Shown piece by piece: positions 7,449-16,829 of a stretch of DNA of 64,000 bases (the stretch's first letter is position 1; each line of letters starts with the position of its first letter). A program made the position numbers and the translations under genes. The stretch lies in the NCBI RefSeq assembly GCF_002256285.1, contig NZ_NKJE01000014.1, positions 1-64,000 of the forward strand. The letters are read 5' to 3'. Origin of the DNA: Flavobacterium sp. BFFFF1 (GTDB lineage Bacteria > Bacteroidota > Bacteroidia > Flavobacteriales > Flavobacteriaceae). Under the pieces are notes generated by a model. The model did no database searches and was not told where the DNA came from. It was given only the letters and a program-made list of their open reading frames with translations.

Positions 7449-8321
7449 ATGAAACCATCAAACACCAAATGGATTTTCCTGATTGCGCTTTCCCTGATTT
7501 GGGGAAGTTCGTTTATATTGATCCTTAAAGGCTTGAAAGGACTCACACCCATACAATTGGGCGCCCTTAGGCTGGTATTTGCTGGCTGTTTCATCCTGAT
7601 GATTGGATTCAGGCGATTGCCCGAAATTCCGCGCAGCCAATGGAAACTGATTGCGTTAACGGGCTTGTTGGGGAACTTTTTTCCGGCTTTCCTTTTCGCC
7701 ATCGCTGAAACGCGGATCAGCAGTACCATTGGCGCGGTATTGAACTCCCTAACACCTTTAAATTCGTTGCTGTTTGGACTGCTTGTTTTTGGACTGACAT
7801 ATAAACGCAGGCAGATCATCGGTGTATTTGTTGGGCTATCGGGAAGCTGCCTATTGATCTTCGGCGGCGCACAGGGCATAGGCGGTGGCGGTGGTTTCTT
7901 TTATGCTTCTTTGGCTGTAATTGCCACGATGTGTTATGCCACGAATGTCAATCTTATCAAAAAACACCTTTCCAACTTAAGTCCCTTGACGATTACAACG
8001 GGTAATTTTGCCGTGATGATTGTCCCTGCGATTGCCATATTGGGATTCTCAGGTTTTTTTGGGGTATGGCAGCAGCCGGAAGTCACCCATTCCATATTGT
8101 TTATTTTAATACTTGGTGTAATGGGAACAGGCGTTGCGAACCTGCTTTTTTACAGGCTGATACAAATTTCTTCGCCGGTATTTGCAACATCTGTAACCTA
8201 TCTGATTCCGATTGTCGCATTTTTCTGGGGACTGCTCAATGACGAAAGGCTTACGATTTTGCAGGGTTTTGGCGCATTGGTGATTCTGATCGGGGTTTAT
8301 CTATCCGCTTCCCGTAAATAA
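7449..8321 (+). CDS. EamA/DMT family transporter
   Basis: 290 residues, with ten predicted membrane helices in two EamA repeats (about 7-140 and 150-285). The N-terminal pattern FLIALSLIWGSSFILILKGL and the GAVLNSLTPLNSLLFGLLVFG segment are typical of drug/metabolite exporters of the inner membrane. The substrate cannot be told from sequence. It stands alone between a divergent lipoprotein gene and a convergent peptidase operon, with a terminator right after the stop. Confidence 0.88.
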   Translation: MKPSNTKWIFLIALSLIWGSSFILILKGLKGLTPIQLGALRLVFAGCFILMIGFRRLPEIPRSQWKLIALTGLLGNFFPAFLFAIAETRISSTIGAVLNSLTPLNSLLFGLLVFGLTYKRRQIIGVFVGLSGSCLLIFGGAQGIGGGGGFFYASLAVIATMCYATNVNLIKKHLSNLSPLTITTGNFAVMIVPAIAILGFSGFFGVWQQPEVTHSILFILILGVMGTGVANLLFYRLIQISSPVFATSVTYLIPIVAFFWGLLNDERLTILQGFGALVILIGVYLSASRK

Positions 8322-8350
8322 AAAAGGCTGCCAATTACGGCAGCCTTCTT
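8322..8350. terminator. Bidirectional terminator
   Basis: Stem AAGGCTGCC/GGCAGCCTT (6-nt loop) between the EamA gene and the convergent M16 operon. A-run on the left, short T-rich run on the right. Confidence 0.75.
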
Positions 8351-8368
8351 CAAAATATCTATTCCGGA

Positions 8369-10417
8369 TTATTGAAAATCCGCATCGGTAACACCTTCAT
8401 TAATTTTGATATCTGTAAACTTGATATCAAGTTCAATTCCGACATTTTTCACAATGTTGAAAGGAAATTTAAGGCCTTTAACATCTTTGTAGTCGTTGTA
8501 GTACGTCATCAAAGTCATTTTTTGCCCTTCGTTATCCTGTGTTTTGGCTTCAGCTGTTTTCAATCCTGATTTTACATCATAATAGTAAACTGTATCTGCG
8601 TTAACCTGTACAGCGTAAGCATCGTTACCATTGATTGGTTCGATACCGGTAAGCGTTGGAACGGTACTTGCGAGCAATGTCAATTCCTCAAAAGGAACTG
8701 CGCTGGCTTTAGCGTCTTTGAATTCATCCGCTTCCATCGCCATTTTCTGGCCTTGCTGAATTTGATAACCCTCTTTTTCACCAACAACCTGTTTCATGAT
8801 GGTCATGGCGCCCATCGCCATTTCCACATTAGATTTTCCTTTCACATCTACCTTCAATTTAAATGAAATCGGGGATGGTGCTCCAGGAAGTTCTGTGCCT
8901 CCAGTCATCACAACTGTTTTAACGCCTTTCGCCGCTTTCTCACCACCGATTGCTTTAATGTAGTTGTCAAGAACCGCTTTTGCAGTTACTCCGGCTGGCA
9001 CTGGTTTTTTAGTTGCAGGTTTTTCTGTTTTATTACCATATTTGTCGAAATACATGATTGGCATCTGAAGCTTTTCGAGCCCAGGCAACACGTCAGATCC
9101 TTTTCCAACGATGATGACCCTCATATTGTCGGCAAGGAAGTATTTGTTGGCTACCCTTTGCACGTCTTCAGCAGTTACTGCACTGATGTTTTTGATGTAG
9201 TTTTCGTAAAAATCAGCAGGCAATCCCTGAGTTTCTGTTCTCAACGCATAACTAGCGATGGTTTGAGGTTTTTCTACCTGCATTACAAAACGCCCTACGT
9301 ACCCGGCTTTTACATTGGCCAGCATTTCGTCAGAAACTTTTTCAGTTCTGATTCTTTTGATTTCTTTGAAGATTTCAACAACTGTACTGTCGGTAACTGC
9401 ATTTCTTACCTGCGTTGAAGCTTCGAAGTTACCCACATATTTGTCTCCACCGATACTTGATCTTGCACCATAAGTCCATCCATGTGCCTCACGAAGGTTC
9501 ATGTTGATGTAGCTGTTGAAGTCACCACCAAGGATTTGATTTGCCACGATAACAGCGAAGTAATCAGGATCCGTCATCTTCAGATTTGAAACGTTAACCG
9601 CCGCAACCTCTGATTGTACGGCATTTGGCATGTCTACAAAGTTAATTTGAGAGTACTGCACATCTTTAGGGTCGTTATAGCTCACAGCAGGCGCTATCGC
9701 CGGTTTCCAGGAACCGAAAAGTTTTTCAACGGTTTTCTTCACTTCCTTCAATTTCACATCCCCAACGATTACCAGGTAAGCATTACCAGGAACGAAATAG
9801 GTATTGTAATTTGCCTTAACGTCCGCAAGTGTAACATTGTTTAGGGTCTCTTCGCTCAGGTATTCTCCTGCAGGGTGGTCTTTGCCGTAAGTCAGGACGC
9901 CTTTCACGCGTTCTGCCACAGCAGGTACGCTTTTTTCATCTGACTTCAGGCCTTCGATGATTTTGGCTTTTTGTTTGTCAAATTCTTCCTGTGTGAAGTT
10001 TGGATTCAAAGCACCGTCTGCCATCAATTCCATTACGCGTCCTGCGTATTTTGACAACGAACTTGCGAAAGCACCGCTTGCGCCGAAACTGATGTCGGCA
10101 CCAAGGAAATCGATTTCTTCGTTGAACGCGTCTTTTGAGATTTTGGTAGTCCCTTCACCGATCAGTGCACTGGCCATATCGGCAACTCCTTTTTTATTGC
10201 CTTCTGCGTAAGGAGCATTGTCGATGCTAAGGCTGAATGACACCCTTGGCAGTTTATGGTTTTCAACAACCAATACCTTAAGACCATTTTTCAGTTCAAA
10301 AGTCTGAGGCTTATTCACCTTAATACTAGGTGATGGGCCTGGTTTTGGCTGTGGAATAATTTGTCCTTGCATAATAAAAGTTAAGAGCAAGCTTGATAAT
10401 ATAAATACTTTTTTCAT
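8369..10417 (-). CDS. M16 family peptidase-like protein, non-catalytic subunit with extra C-terminal domain
   Basis: 682 residues with a signal peptide (cleavage near residue 18-20). Two M16 repeats span about 35-450. At the position of the zinc motif HxxEH, the sequence reads DMASA (residues 80-84), so both His ligands and the catalytic Glu are lost. Such proteins usually pair with an active M16 partner, and here the active partner is the gene just upstream (7-nt gap). From about residue 480 an additional ~200-residue domain begins (AVLDNYIKAIGGEKAAKGVKT), resembling LolA-like lipoprotein-sorting folds. It is probably periplasmic and forms a heterodimer with the upstream gene product. Confidence 0.88.
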   Translation of the reverse strand: MKKVFILSSLLLTFIMQGQIIPQPKPGPSPSIKVNKPQTFELKNGLKVLVVENHKLPRVSFSLSIDNAPYAEGNKKGVADMASALIGEGTTKISKDAFNEEIDFLGADISFGASGAFASSLSKYAGRVMELMADGALNPNFTQEEFDKQKAKIIEGLKSDEKSVPAVAERVKGVLTYGKDHPAGEYLSEETLNNVTLADVKANYNTYFVPGNAYLVIVGDVKLKEVKKTVEKLFGSWKPAIAPAVSYNDPKDVQYSQINFVDMPNAVQSEVAAVNVSNLKMTDPDYFAVIVANQILGGDFNSYINMNLREAHGWTYGARSSIGGDKYVGNFEASTQVRNAVTDSTVVEIFKEIKRIRTEKVSDEMLANVKAGYVGRFVMQVEKPQTIASYALRTETQGLPADFYENYIKNISAVTAEDVQRVANKYFLADNMRVIIVGKGSDVLPGLEKLQMPIMYFDKYGNKTEKPATKKPVPAGVTAKAVLDNYIKAIGGEKAAKGVKTVVMTGGTELPGAPSPISFKLKVDVKGKSNVEMAMGAMTIMKQVVGEKEGYQIQQGQKMAMEADEFKDAKASAVPFEELTLLASTVPTLTGIEPINGNDAYAVQVNADTVYYYDVKSGLKTAEAKTQDNEGQKMTLMTYYNDYKDVKGLKFPFNIVKNVGIELDIKFTDIKINEGVTDADFQ

Positions 10418-10424
10418 AATAGTC

Positions 10425-11753
10425 TTAATTTTGCGCTTTGTCTTTAGATGGAACGTAATTCAAAACCAGCCTTTGGTTAGGATTCAGGTATTTTTTAGCC
10501 ACTTCCCTGATTTCTTCACGGGTAATGGTTTTGTAGATATCCTTTTCAGTGTTGATCAGGTTTACATCACCATATAATAGGTAAAAGCTCGCCAGATTTT
10601 CTGCAATTCCTTCTACGCTGGAGTTGCCGTTGATGTATTGGTTGTCGTATTTGTTTTGCAATTTCTGCAATTCTTTTTCAGAGATAAGTTCTGTCTGAAG
10701 CTTTACAATCTCTTCATCCATCTCTTTAAGGATATCCTCAGAAGTGTGTGGTGCCTGTGGCAGCCCGTAAAGGATATATGTTCCGTAATCTTCCTGGCTG
10801 TAGCTGAAAGCACCTACCTGAAGTGCGGTTTTGTTATTGTCAACAATTTTCTTGTACAATCTTGAGCTTTTACCGTCACTAAGAATCCCGGAAATGAAAT
10901 CCAAAACGCGCGCGTCACGTGTTTTCATTGATGGCGTCCTGTAGGCGGTTACAATCATTGGGATCTGGATATTCGGATCCTCAAATGTATCGTTGATAGT
11001 TTGTGTGATTGGTGCTTCAGGAAACGACTTTCTTTCAATAGCCGGTGCTTTTGGAATGTTTCCGAAATACTGCTGTATCCATTTTTTGGTTTGTTCTTTG
11101 TTGCTGATATCACCGGCAACCACCAAAACAGCATTGTTTGGGATATAGAACTTCTTATTGAAAGCCTGGAATTCCTCTAATTTTGCTGCGTCAAGGTGAT
11201 CCATAGACCCGATGGTTGTCCAACGGTAAGGGTGGTTCTTGAACATGTTTTTCTTGACGACCGGAATCAATTGTCCGTAAGGGCTATTGTCATAACGAAG
11301 TCTTTTTTCTTCTTTTACCACCTCGTTTTGAGTGTCTACCCCAATTTGGTTAATCACCGGGTGAAGCATCCTTTCAGATTCCATCCACAATCCCAGTTCG
11401 ATGTTATTAGAAGGGAAAACTTCAAAATAATACGTCCGGTCCTCTGTAGTGTTGGCATTATTCACACCACCGTTTGACGTGACGATTTTAAACCATTCTC
11501 CACGTTTGATGTTTTCAGTGCCTTCAAATAACAGGTGTTCAAAAAAGTGAGCGAAACCGGTTCTTTCCGGATTTTCGTCTTTAGCACCCACGTGGTACAT
11601 TACTGACGTAATGATTACGGGAGCCGACGGGTCGTTGTGCAGGATAACATGCAGGCCATTGTCTAAATTGTATTCTTCAAAAGCTACGTTCTGAGCTGAA
11701 GCAACACCTCCAAGCATAAGTGCAGCACTTAAAGCCATCAATGAGTTTTTCAT
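10425..11753 (-). CDS. M16 family zinc metallopeptidase, catalytic subunit
   Basis: 442 residues with a signal peptide (MKNSLMALSAALMLGGVASAQ). The inverted zinc motif HFFEH lies at His69, Glu72 and His73. The third ligand is expected in the QNEVVKEEKRLRYDN segment about 75 residues later. A second, non-catalytic M16 repeat fills the rest. It is the first gene of a two-gene operon with the non-catalytic subunit and likely degrades peptides in the periplasm. A TATTTTTG box lies about 60 nt upstream. Confidence 0.92.
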   Translation of the reverse strand: MKNSLMALSAALMLGGVASAQNVAFEEYNLDNGLHVILHNDPSAPVIITSVMYHVGAKDENPERTGFAHFFEHLLFEGTENIKRGEWFKIVTSNGGVNNANTTEDRTYYFEVFPSNNIELGLWMESERMLHPVINQIGVDTQNEVVKEEKRLRYDNSPYGQLIPVVKKNMFKNHPYRWTTIGSMDHLDAAKLEEFQAFNKKFYIPNNAVLVVAGDISNKEQTKKWIQQYFGNIPKAPAIERKSFPEAPITQTINDTFEDPNIQIPMIVTAYRTPSMKTRDARVLDFISGILSDGKSSRLYKKIVDNNKTALQVGAFSYSQEDYGTYILYGLPQAPHTSEDILKEMDEEIVKLQTELISEKELQKLQNKYDNQYINGNSSVEGIAENLASFYLLYGDVNLINTEKDIYKTITREEIREVAKKYLNPNQRLVLNYVPSKDKAQN

Positions 11754-11813
11754 AAAGTTAATAATTTGTTGTTGATTTTGCTATTGGTATGAGAACCGGT
11801 TTAATTGTTACGC

Positions 11814-11821
11814 CAAAAATA
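11814..11821 (-). promoter_or_regulatory. -7 box of the M16 operon
   Basis: TATTTTTG on the minus strand, a perfect TAnnTTTG match, about 60 nt before the start codon. -33 not clear. Confidence 0.45.
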
Positions 11822-11901
11822 CTTTTTTTTATGAATTAACACACTATGGTAAGTGATAATGGACAATTAACAATCAGGAATAGTATTTAAAGGAAGGACA
11901 A

Positions 11902-12023
11902 AGCCCTGGCCCATCCCGAAACTTCGGGAGAAGCGGCATCCCTTTTTGCTTTCAGTATACGTGATTCGTAGTTTTTTGTGGCAAAAGTAAAAAAGATGCA
12001 GCGGACAGCCGGACCCGAGCTCC
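11902..12023 (+). repeat. Dispersed hairpin element, copy B (upstream of rplU)
   Basis: 122 nt, the longest copy. Left arm AGCCCTGG, CCCGAAACTTCGGGAGA, CGGCATCCCTTTTT; right arm AAAAAAGATGCAGCGGACAG, then CGAGCTCC. The core is longer and more poorly paired than in the other copies (CTTTTTGC with GGCAAAAG). It lies about 120 nt before the rplU promoter. Confidence 0.7.
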
Positions 12024-12145
12024 AAAAAGAGCGAACTGGCGAAGCAAAAGCGATTGAAACAATGGGATAATTAATAATTTTGGAACGAGAACCGCCTAAT
12101 CCATTCATAATTCATAATTTATAATTCAAAATATTCGCTCAGGGG

Positions 12146-12175
12146 TTGCACGGATAATTATTAGTTGTATATTTG
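12146..12175 (+). promoter_or_regulatory. Promoter of rplU-rpmA
   Basis: TTG (12146-12148), a 19-nt spacer and TATATTTG (12168-12175). It matches the Bacteroidota promoter in both boxes and in spacing, 29 nt before the rplU ATG. Confidence 0.7.
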
Positions 12176-12204
12176 CAACCTTAAAATTAATAAAACAATT
12201 TGTT

Positions 12205-12621
12205 ATGTATGCAATCGTAGAGATAGCAGGGCAACAGTTTAAAGTAAGCAAAGACCTAAAGGTTTTCGTTCACAGGTTGGCTGACAAAGAGGGAGATGCT
12301 GTATCATTCGGCAAAGTCCTTTTGTTAGACGACAATGGAACAATCACTTTGGGCGCCCCAGCTATAGAAGGTGCTTCAGTAGAAGCCAAAGTGTTATCAC
12401 ACTTAAAAGGAGACAAAGTAATCGTTTTCAAAAAGAAAAGAAGAAAAGGTTACAAAAAGAAAAATGGTCACCGTCAGTCATTGACCCAAATCCAGATTTC
12501 AGGAATCGTTTTGGGTGCTAAAAAAGCGGCTCCTAAGAAAGAAGCAGCTCCTGTAGATGCAGAAGTGGAAGCTCCAAAGAAAAAAGCGCCGAAAGCGACA
12601 ACAGAAGATACTCAGGAATAA
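12205..12621 (+). CDS. rplU: 50S ribosomal protein L21 (bL21)
   Basis: 138 residues. The core is the bL21 fold: MYAIVEIAGQQFKVSKD at the start, and KVIVFKKKRRKGYKKKNGHRQ plus TQIQISGI near residues 73-107. About 30 extra residues rich in Ala, Lys and Glu follow, compared with about 103 residues in E. coli. Longer tails are common in Bacteroidota. It is the first gene of the rplU-rpmA operon behind a well-matched promoter. Confidence 0.96.
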   Translation: MYAIVEIAGQQFKVSKDLKVFVHRLADKEGDAVSFGKVLLLDDNGTITLGAPAIEGASVEAKVLSHLKGDKVIVFKKKRRKGYKKKNGHRQSLTQIQISGIVLGAKKAAPKKEAAPVDAEVEAPKKKAPKATTEDTQE

Positions 12622-12644
12622 TAACAATATAAAACTAATACGTC

Positions 12645-12905
12645 ATGGCTCATAAGAAAGGTGTCGGTAGTTCCAAGAATGGTAGGGAATCAGAATCGAA
12701 ACGTTTAGGCGTGAAGATTTATGGTGGCCAGGCTGCAATCGCAGGGAACATCATCGTAAGACAAAGAGGTTCTAAACACAATCCAGGCGAGAATGTATAC
12801 ATCAGTAAAGATCATACATTGCACGCGAAAGTGGATGGAGTTGTTAAGTTCCAAAAGAAAAGAGACAACAAGTCCTACGTTTCTATACTTCCGTTCGAAG
12901 CATAA
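12645..12905 (+). CDS. rpmA: 50S ribosomal protein L27 (bL27)
   Basis: 86 residues. It starts [20 protein letters not shown], the N-terminal extension that reaches the peptidyl-transferase centre, followed by LGVKIYGGQ and [16 protein letters not shown]. The second residue is Ala, so no cleavable N-terminal extension of the Firmicutes type is present. It lies 23 nt after rplU and ends at a strong terminator. Confidence 0.97.
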   Translation: MAHKKGVGSSKNGRESESKRLGVKIYGGQAAIAGNIIVRQRGSKHNPGENVYISKDHTLHAKVDGVVKFQKKRDNKSYVSILPFEA

Positions 12906-12926
12906 GGATTACTCTTATTAAAATTT

Positions 12927-12958
12927 AAAAACCCTGTTTCCTTGAAGCAGGGTTTTTT
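12927..12958 (+). terminator. Terminator of rplU-rpmA
   Basis: Stem AAAACCCTG/CAGGGTTTT with a 12-nt loop, followed by T-rich sequence. Confidence 0.8.
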
Positions 12959-13061
12959 GTATTATGGAAATCTCCGCAAGACCAAATAAATTTATTAAAT
13001 ATTTTATAAATCATTATTAATAAAAATTACCTAAATTTATCAAAATCAAATCGTTATAGCT

Positions 13062-14261
13062 ATGAGAATAAAATTATACTATGTGCTGCCGCTATTTGTT
13101 TTGCCAGTAATTTCAAGTGCACAGGTGAGACTAATCGGATTTCAAACCCTTCCAGGGCAGTCTACCTCCAACATTATAGAGTGGCAGGCCGACGCTCCGG
13201 AAAGCTTATCGACCAGCGCGACTGATGTGAACTCTATCATCATCGCCAATTCTACGTTCAATGCTTCGACAGGTGATTTTATTGCCAAAGTGAACGTCAA
13301 CGGCGCTAGCGGCATTTTAGAATTTAATACGCTAAACAACAACCTCGAATTCAATGGCGCAACAATTACGACCAATGGTTCCTCAGAGTGCGATATGCAA
13401 ACTGGTTTTGTCTATTCCTATGACAACAATGCTGTCAATCAAAAAGTCCTGAAGAGGTATGATCCGGCTACCAACAATGATGACATTATAGGAACTTTCA
13501 ATTTTCCGGAGAATGCGTTGTTTTATCCAGACAGTTCGTGCTTTGATTCCAATCTCGGAATATATTACTTCGTGATGTCTGATTCAGATGGCCTGAAGTT
13601 GGTGAGCGTCCCCGTCAACAATGCTGATTTCACTTATTCGCAGGTTTCAATAACGGGATTGCCGATTTTGGGCAACATCGGCTTAGAGTTCAGCAATGAT
13701 TCGAATACCATCTTCGCTACTTTCGCTACCGATTTCAATAATGGCCAAAACTATGTTTTTAACGTTGGTAAAATCAGTCCCCAGGGCGTTGTAGAATCGC
13801 TTATGGCCATGCCTTCAATCACGTCAACCCAATTCTATAACCGGACTTTTGATCAGACTACCAATGCAATGATTTTCGTCGCCAGCGATCAAAGCGACAC
13901 CATGCTTTTCGTTTACGATACCGACACCAACACTTATGCAACAAAACAATTGCCGGAAGGGAATTTGTACGAAATCGAAAGCAACAACTATACCTATTCT
14001 GTCGCAAAATATGGGCAGCTGGGCGTCGATAAAACAGAACCAAGCAGTCAGATCGTCGTAAATCAAAATCTTAAGACCATTTTGTTTCCGGAAACGATGG
14101 CTGGTCAACACTTCGATCTGTTCACAATCACGGGCGCAAAAGTCGCCTCGTCCAAAGTTTCTACCGATTTGTCGTTCAACTATTCGCAATTCCAGTCCGG
14201 GATTTACATCATCAAAATAGACGGTGCAAAGCAGAAAACCACCAGGAAATTGTCGCTGTAA
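13062..14261 (+). CDS. T9SS type A secreted protein of unknown function
   Basis: 399 residues. A signal peptide ends in VISSAQ at about residue 20. The middle (25-320) is rich in Asn, Thr and Asp, with repeated strand patterns such as GDFIAKVNVNGASGILEFN and NNAVNQKVLKRYDPATN, suggesting a beta-propeller-like extracellular fold. The last ~70 residues are a type A sorting domain (FDLFTITGAKVASSK, FQSGIYIIKI, RKLSL). No catalytic motif was recognised. It is flanked by terminators on both sides, so it is monocistronic. No -7 box was found at the usual distance. Confidence 0.8.
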   Translation: MRIKLYYVLPLFVLPVISSAQVRLIGFQTLPGQSTSNIIEWQADAPESLSTSATDVNSIIIANSTFNASTGDFIAKVNVNGASGILEFNTLNNNLEFNGATITTNGSSECDMQTGFVYSYDNNAVNQKVLKRYDPATNNDDIIGTFNFPENALFYPDSSCFDSNLGIYYFVMSDSDGLKLVSVPVNNADFTYSQVSITGLPILGNIGLEFSNDSNTIFATFATDFNNGQNYVFNVGKISPQGVVESLMAMPSITSTQFYNRTFDQTTNAMIFVASDQSDTMLFVYDTDTNTYATKQLPEGNLYEIESNNYTYSVAKYGQLGVDKTEPSSQIVVNQNLKTILFPETMAGQHFDLFTITGAKVASSKVSTDLSFNYSQFQSGIYIIKIDGAKQKTTRKLSL

Positions 14262-14387
14262 AGATTTCGAACTTTTTGGAAAACCTGATAAACCCAGTCG
14301 GGAAGACAAATCCCAAAAAATCAATTCTGCGCAGGGAACAATTGCCTTATTTTCACATCATCAGATTCCGAAATTCAGTTACCTATA

Positions 14388-14417
14388 AAAAAACCCGCAG
14401 CATTTGCGGGTTTTTTA
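14388..14417. terminator. Bidirectional terminator
   Basis: Ten-bp stem AAAACCCGCA/TGCGGGTTTT between convergent genes, flanked by A- and T-runs. Confidence 0.8.
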
Positions 14418-14421
14418 TTGT

Positions 14422-15117
14422 TTAGTTTCCGAATCCAATCCTGAATCCCAACTGCACGTTAGGTACTGACTTGTCTTCAACGTTTTCAACAATGTCATAA
14501 GTTTCCGTATTCGTATTGTATTCTTCAAAATAGCGCGTCCTTTTCGTTTTTGCAAAACCGACTCCGATGAATGACTCAAATGAAATATTCGAATCCTCGA
14601 AAATCTGCTTCGAAATAATCAGCGAAACCCCCGTCTTTACTTTTGAATCCTGTTTCCCATCCCAGTCAGGATTCGAGTCGGTACTCGTTTTATATTCCCT
14701 GTTTGTGGTTTTGTGAAACAATTGGATTCCAAAAGACCAACCCTCAATCGCATCATAATCTGTAGACGGATAATACTTGATCGTTCCCCTGAAAGCGGTT
14801 CCCATAGCCGCCTTAGTATCAAAAATGTCTTCATCATCTTCAGTCAGCGTGAGCGATTCGTTCGGGAAAAAAGCATACGTTACGCCGGCGGAAGCCTCAA
14901 CGCTGAATTTCGGCGCAATTCGGTATTCTGCAATAACTGGAAACTCACCGACCAAAATACCCAAAAGATCGGTTTTGACCGTCCATTTGTAGGAATTGTC
15001 TTTTGAAATCTGCGAAGCCTGCGGCGTAAAGACCTTAATTTTAGTTGGTTGTGTAGTTTGAGCACTTGCAGTCACCAACGAGAGAATGGCAACAGCGGCA
15101 AACAAATTGTTTTTCAT
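14422..15117 (-). CDS. Predicted outer-membrane beta-barrel protein of unknown function
   Basis: 231 residues. The signal peptide ends near VTASAQ (residue 20). Alternating hydrophobic strands follow (WTVKTDLLGILVGEFPVIAEYRI, FSVEASAGVTYAFF, WSFGIQLFHKTT, ISFESFIGVGFAKTK), and it ends in VQLGFRIGFGN, as in small outer-membrane barrels. The N-terminal part resembles DUF3575-type proteins of Bacteroidota, but that link is weak. It has its own -7 box and lies convergent to the T9SS protein at 13 kb. Confidence 0.7.
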   Translation of the reverse strand: MKNNLFAAVAILSLVTASAQTTQPTKIKVFTPQASQISKDNSYKWTVKTDLLGILVGEFPVIAEYRIAPKFSVEASAGVTYAFFPNESLTLTEDDEDIFDTKAAMGTAFRGTIKYYPSTDYDAIEGWSFGIQLFHKTTNREYKTSTDSNPDWDGKQDSKVKTGVSLIISKQIFEDSNISFESFIGVGFAKTKRTRYFEEYNTNTETYDIVENVEDKSVPNVQLGFRIGFGN

Positions 15118-15143
15118 GGTTGTCTTTTTAAGAAAATTAGTCG

Positions 15144-15151
15144 CAAAAATA
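15144..15151 (-). promoter_or_regulatory. -7 box of the outer-membrane protein gene
   Basis: TATTTTTG on the minus strand, 26 nt before the start codon. No -33 at standard spacing. Confidence 0.4.
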
Positions 15152-15203
15152 TGTTATTAAAATCTTAAATAAATCTATTTTCGCAAAAACATAAACAAGA
15201 AAT

Positions 15204-16697
15204 ATGAAACATTTAAAACTATTGCTCCTGCTTTTCGCGGCCAGCGGATTTTCACAGGAAGTTGAACTGAAGTGGGCTGAGAAAATCAAGACCAAACACG
15301 AGGTGACCATCCTCGGTGGTAAAGATGGCCACTATTACACGCGCCACCGTAACGGCGACAAAGAACTGATCTGCCGGATTTACGACAAGGATTTAAAATT
15401 GGTAAATGAAAAACCGTTGCAGATCAATGTCGACGCGAAGAAAAAATTATACAGTGGTGCATACTTCCTGGGCGATAAGATTGTGCATTTTATCACCGAA
15501 AACATTCGCAAAGAGGACAAAGATTACCTTTACGGCGCGATTACCGATCTAAACCTAAAAGCAGATCCAAACACTTACGTGCTCGATGAAGCGGACGACA
15601 ATTCCATTTCTTTCGGCCTTCGCAGCATTTCGCCGGATTCTACCAAAATTTTGGTATTCAATGAGTCGAAAAGCAGAAAAAAAGACCCGAGCCTGCTTAA
15701 CTTTAAAGTATACAACGCGACTTTGACAGAAGCGATCCTTGACCGATCCGTCAGCCTGCCGATTAAGGCATCAAAATTTTCACGCGAGGCTATCGAAGTC
15801 GATAATTTCGGGAATGTATATGTTTTGGCCAAAATCTACAAGGAAAAAGAAGATAAAGCAAAAGGACAGAGTGAGTACTCTTACAAAATATTCGTCTTTT
15901 CAAAAAATGACCAAAAGGAATTCGATTTTGACTTCCCAGACCGCGATATCGAGTCTATTGGGATTCTTCCGGGTGAAAATAATACATTGGTATGCACCGG
16001 GTTTTTAAAGATCCTGAACAAGGGCTTGTTCGGATCGGGCAAAAAAAGGTTGATTTCAGACGAATTGTTCTCGGCTGTAATTGACTGCAAATCGTTGAGC
16101 CTAAAAACTTCCAATAAACTGGAATTGGAAGGGCTTTATCCTGAAAAACCAAGAAAGACTGAGGATTATGTACCGTATAAAGTGAAAGACATTTTTTATG
16201 ACAAAGACGGTGGTTCGGTAGTGGTGGCAGAGCAATACAAATTGGTGGTAACCACAAGCTATTCGCCAAACGGGGGCACACACACGACCTACACGTATTA
16301 TTACTGTGATATTGCCTGTATTCACATCAATGCCAAATCAGAAGTGGTCTCTGTATCGAAAATGCCGAAATACCAGCGTAATGCAGGAAATCCGTCGATA
16401 TTGTCCACCTATTACAAAGGAAATACCTACGTGATTTATGAAGACCTTGAGAAAAATGCCGATGCAGAAACCGACAAGGAAACCAAAAGAAGTTCTAAAG
16501 GACTGTTCACGTCGAGCTCAAAAAATGCGTTGTTCCTGCTCACCATTAAGCCGAATGGCGAAATGAAAAAAGACGTGATCTATTCTTATAAAGAAAGCAA
16601 AATCAGGCCGCGCGTGCTGACCAGTGTGGTGGCGGCTAAAAATGAAATTATCCTAAACGCAGACGACCAAATCGGGGTGTTGCGTTTTACAAACTAA
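15204..16697 (+). CDS. Secreted protein of unknown function
   Basis: 497 residues. The signal peptide is MKHLKLLLLLFAASGFSQ. The body is a series of beta-rich segments with little resemblance to a named domain (HEVTILGGKDGHYYTRHR, SPDSTKILVFNESKS, AIEVDNFGNVYVLAKIY). The spacing of these segments resembles WD40-like or six-bladed propellers, but no classic repeat signature is present. There is no T9SS tail, so it is probably periplasmic or outer-membrane associated. It is divergent from the beta-barrel gene across an 86-nt gap, which may mean shared regulation. It ends at a strong terminator. Confidence 0.75.
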   Translation: MKHLKLLLLLFAASGFSQEVELKWAEKIKTKHEVTILGGKDGHYYTRHRNGDKELICRIYDKDLKLVNEKPLQINVDAKKKLYSGAYFLGDKIVHFITENIRKEDKDYLYGAITDLNLKADPNTYVLDEADDNSISFGLRSISPDSTKILVFNESKSRKKDPSLLNFKVYNATLTEAILDRSVSLPIKASKFSREAIEVDNFGNVYVLAKIYKEKEDKAKGQSEYSYKIFVFSKNDQKEFDFDFPDRDIESIGILPGENNTLVCTGFLKILNKGLFGSGKKRLISDELFSAVIDCKSLSLKTSNKLELEGLYPEKPRKTEDYVPYKVKDIFYDKDGGSVVVAEQYKLVVTTSYSPNGGTHTTYTYYYCDIACIHINAKSEVVSVSKMPKYQRNAGNPSILSTYYKGNTYVIYEDLEKNADAETDKETKRSSKGLFTSSSKNALFLLTIKPNGEMKKDVIYSYKESKIRPRVLTSVVAAKNEIILNADDQIGVLRFTN

Positions 16698-16719
16698 GAA
16701 TTGTAGAAATGCTAGTTTC

Positions 16720-16753
16720 AAATCCGGACGACCAATACCGTCCGGATTTTTTT
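16720..16753 (+). terminator. Terminator of the 15.2-16.7 kb gene
   Basis: Eleven-bp stem AAATCCGGACG/CGTCCGGATTT followed by T-run. Confidence 0.85.
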
Positions 16754-16770
16754 ATGAATGATGTCCATAA

Positions 16771-16802
16771 TTGAAAAACCCCCGCTTTTCAGCGGGGGTT
16801 CA
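16771..16802 (-). terminator. Terminator of ahcY
   Basis: Nine-bp stem AACCCCCGC/GCGGGGGTT. On the minus strand a TTTTTC run follows. Confidence 0.8.
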
Positions 16803-16829
16803 ATAATCTCATTTTCTAATGATCAAATA

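Noticed and set aside
11887..12108. 73-residue minus-strand ORF
   Set aside because: It lies almost entirely in repeat copy B; the apparent protein is the translation of the repeat arms.
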